Below are positions 62,406 through 64,000 of a stretch of 64,000 bases of DNA, in pieces. Under the pieces are notes generated by a model. That model was not told where the DNA came from and did not search any database. It saw only the letters and a list, made by a program, of their open reading frames with translations. The stretch's first letter is position 1; every line of letters begins with the position of its first letter. Position numbers and translations under genes: made by a program. This DNA comes from Methylobacter sp. (GTDB taxonomy: Bacteria; Pseudomonadota; Gammaproteobacteria; Methylococcales; Methylomonadaceae), in NCBI RefSeq assembly GCF_030680395.1, contig NZ_JAUXVR010000029.1, positions 1-64,000 of the forward strand, given 5' to 3'.

Positions 62406-62533
62406 CTTAGCCTGCGTTGTTTAAGCGTTGATGTGCCGGGAATGCATGTTATGCCGAGCATTCTCATGTTTTAACAGGCAGGTAGATTTCGGGTTTGCCA
62501 GCCGCTGTTTCAGCATCGGATGTCTTAAATATA

Positions 62534-62559
62534 TCGGGCAACGCAAAGCTGTTGCCCGA
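62534..62559. repeat. TCGGGCAAC/GTTGCCCGA hairpin
   Basis: Perfect 9-bp stem with an 8-base loop, between hicB and the SIR2 gene. Related to the palindrome at 53654. Might also end the hicAB transcript. Confidence 0.55.
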
Positions 62560-62617
62560 GCTATCCGTCCGGAAATGCGGTATTTTACAATAATAAGCAA
62601 GAGTTGAGGTTGTGGTA

Positions 62618-63850
62618 ATGTCTCGAAAGAAAAAGATTTTAGTTGTAGTTGGGGCTGGTGCTTCAATAGATTTTGGAATGCCCTCAGTAACAGAAATCAA
62701 TAAGTTGTTTATCAAATGGGCAAAAGATGAGTTCCCCCTAGCTAGCAATCAGGACGATAACCTTTATTCATTTTTTGAACGAGAAATTGAGAGATATAAG
62801 AGGGATCATTTAGCTGGCCACCTTAGGACATGCACTAATTTCGAAGAGGTTTTATATAATATGTACCTCATGCCAGCTTTTTACCCCAACGGAGTTTTTA
62901 CCTCGTCGATTGGAGCTTTTCTAGGGGTTAGGAAGTTACCGGATATTCGTTATCTTGGCTGGCACAGAACGACTGATTCTCATGTTTTAGGGAGGCTAGC
63001 AGAATATTTAATTGAATCATTGCTTAAAGAATTTAGAAAGAGATGCCAAGAAGTTGATAAAAATAAAACAGCTCAATGGAATGACTTTTTGACCAAACTA
63101 GACGAAGATTTTGAGTTAGCTATTGTTAGCCTTAATTACGACAATCTTGTGTACCAAGCGTTATCTTCATTGAATACAGGATTCGACCCAGTTGCCAAAT
63201 TGTTTAAACCAGAAATGATTTGGCAACGCAAAAGTTGGCGATGCTTATTACACCTTCACGGTTCGGTACATTTTGATTTTTGGGAGGGTTTGCGATGGAT
63301 AGACGATTTAGCTAAAACTTATAACCCAGATTTGGGGGAAGCCAGAGGACGTTCTTCTATAAATACCAAAGAAGGGGCGGTTTTTCCAAGTTCTGAAATT
63401 GTGGCTGGATACGGGAAGTTGTCGCGACTATCAAGCCAGCCATTTAGAACGTATTATGCGGAACTGGATAGATTAGTGCATGAGTGTGAAGGGGTTTTAT
63501 TTCTGGGTTACGGCTTTGCGGATAATCACCTGGACCAAGCATTTTCAAATTTTCGTAACGATCCTAGACGTCCCGTGGTCGTTATAGACAAGGCTAATGG
63601 TGACACCATGACGATTCGATCTTCATATGATGTGTCGCCTACTGCTAAATCCGCTGTGCGTCTTTTTTGTAAAGACCCTCTATCAATGAAATGGCTCGAT
63701 AATGATTTTTCAGAACGGGTTGAACGGTTAAATGAAATAGATGAATTTGAAAGTTCAAATGATCCAAACATACCTTTATCTATTTGGTATGGCGGCATGC
63801 AAAAGGCATGCTGTAATTATGAAAAAATTAAGCATATTCTTACCAGCTAG
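62618..63850 (+). CDS. SIR2-like domain protein, possible defence NADase
   Basis: 410 residues from ATG 62618, eight bases after GAGG (GTG 62612 is an alternative). NAD-binding elements of the SIR2_2 group: LVVVGAGASIDFGMPSV, IVSLNYDNLVYQAL, LLHLHGSVHFDF and EGVLFLGYGFADNHLDQAF. The zinc-binding cysteines of true deacetylases are missing. Proteins of this shape are frequent in anti-phage systems, where they deplete NAD on infection; here that is inferred from fold and context (hicAB, AT-rich DNA). No second subunit is encoded in the window, but the window ends 150 bp on. Confidence 0.8.
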   Translation: MSRKKKILVVVGAGASIDFGMPSVTEINKLFIKWAKDEFPLASNQDDNLYSFFEREIERYKRDHLAGHLRTCTNFEEVLYNMYLMPAFYPNGVFTSSIGAFLGVRKLPDIRYLGWHRTTDSHVLGRLAEYLIESLLKEFRKRCQEVDKNKTAQWNDFLTKLDEDFELAIVSLNYDNLVYQALSSLNTGFDPVAKLFKPEMIWQRKSWRCLLHLHGSVHFDFWEGLRWIDDLAKTYNPDLGEARGRSSINTKEGAVFPSSEIVAGYGKLSRLSSQPFRTYYAELDRLVHECEGVLFLGYGFADNHLDQAFSNFRNDPRRPVVVIDKANGDTMTIRSSYDVSPTAKSAVRLFCKDPLSMKWLDNDFSERVERLNEIDEFESSNDPNIPLSIWYGGMQKACCNYEKIKHILTS

Positions 63851-63862
63851 CCCTGTTTGTTG

Positions 63863-63880
63863 GGCATGCTGTTTATGTTC
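63863..63880. repeat. GGCATGCTGTTTATGT repeat
   Basis: 16 bases identical to 54370-54385, here just after the SIR2 gene. Confidence 0.6.
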
Positions 63881-63934
63881 GAAATTCTCTTGTTGTTGCC
63901 GTTCCCACGCTCCGGAGACTGTGAAAGTATTCAT

Positions 63935-63981
63935 GTGGGAAGGGCTTTAGCCTCGACCTTCGGGGCTAAAGCCCTTCCCAC
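63935..63981. repeat. 18-bp perfect REP-type palindrome
   Basis: GTGGGAAGGGCTTTAGCC (63935-63952) and GGCTAAAGCCCTTCCCAC (63964-63981) pair fully around an 11-base loop, TCGACCTTCGG. Such long perfect stems between genes are typical of REP elements moved by RAYT transposases. Confidence 0.75.
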
Positions 63982-64000
63982 GATTAATAAAACAATGATT

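Overview
The window looks like chromosome from a gammaproteobacterial methylotroph, most likely a methanotroph of the Methylococcales type. I infer this from family knowledge, not from a marker gene. The pointers are: an MxaD-like periplasmic START-fold protein next to a YVTN beta-propeller; a small amino-acid kinase of the type found with tetrahydromethanopterin-linked C1 genes, placed directly after pabB; a membrane pyrophosphatase and a very large protein that I read as PPi-type PEP carboxykinase; and the gammaproteobacterial gene orders murU-amgK/lptD-surA and yceD-rpmF-plsX-fabHDG-acpP-fabF-pabC-mltG-tmk-holB-pilZ-tatD. I saw no rRNA, tRNA or CRISPR array.

Layout. 1-7.3 kb: a BON protein cut by the window edge, a small secreted protein, a 131-bp MITE-like element, a Crp/Fnr regulator, an orphan B12-binding radical SAM enzyme, a DUF3309 peptide, a DMT exporter, a cupin and hemF. 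7.5-16.3 kb: arginine genes (argD-argF, argA) interleaved with an SH3 membrane protein, ilvD, a PD-(D/E)XK protein, a decayed yefM/yoeB-type toxin-antitoxin pair and cpdA. 16.4-25.6 kb: a YadGH-type ABC exporter, ppx, an unknown membrane-anchored protein, a dihaem cytochrome c peroxidase and hppA. 25.7-27.7 kb: lemA with two TPM-domain genes. 27.8-39.1 kb: the fatty-acid/phospholipid supercluster running into murein, DNA-replication and pilus genes. 39.1-46.8 kb (minus strand): an IS110 remnant, PPi-PEPCK, a DHH phosphoesterase, cysC, dodecin, murU and amgK. 46.9-51.8 kb: lptD, surA and a stand-alone DbpA-type RNA-binding domain. 51.8-55.0 kb: an accessory stretch with a transposase remnant, repeat debris, an Ala/Gln-rich coiled-coil protein and a hicB antitoxin with a frameshifted hicA. 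55.2-61.8 kb: rnd, the mxaD-like/propeller pair, pabB, the kinase and a BASS transporter. 61.8-64 kb: an intact hicAB pair and a SIR2-domain protein, ending in a strong REP-type palindrome.

The most unusual feature is a dispersed repeat with a unit of about 48 bp (16 codons). It lies between genes and also inside reading frames. It forms a tandem array within amgK that keeps the frame open and adds about 60 residues. It makes up the C-terminal tail of pabC and the N-terminal stretch of the DbpA-domain gene. It interrupts the yoeB-type toxin gene with a frameshift. The behaviour recalls the protein-invading palindromic elements of Rickettsia, but the sequence is one I do not recognise. Several other families of short palindromic repeats occur between genes.

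Metabolic themes that fit together: PPi-linked energy metabolism (hppA, PPi-PEPCK), C1 metabolism and pABA supply (mxaD-like, propeller, pabB, kinase, pabC), envelope assembly (lptD, surA, murU, amgK, mltG) and sulfate activation with a possible 3'-nucleotide clean-up enzyme (cysC, DHH protein).
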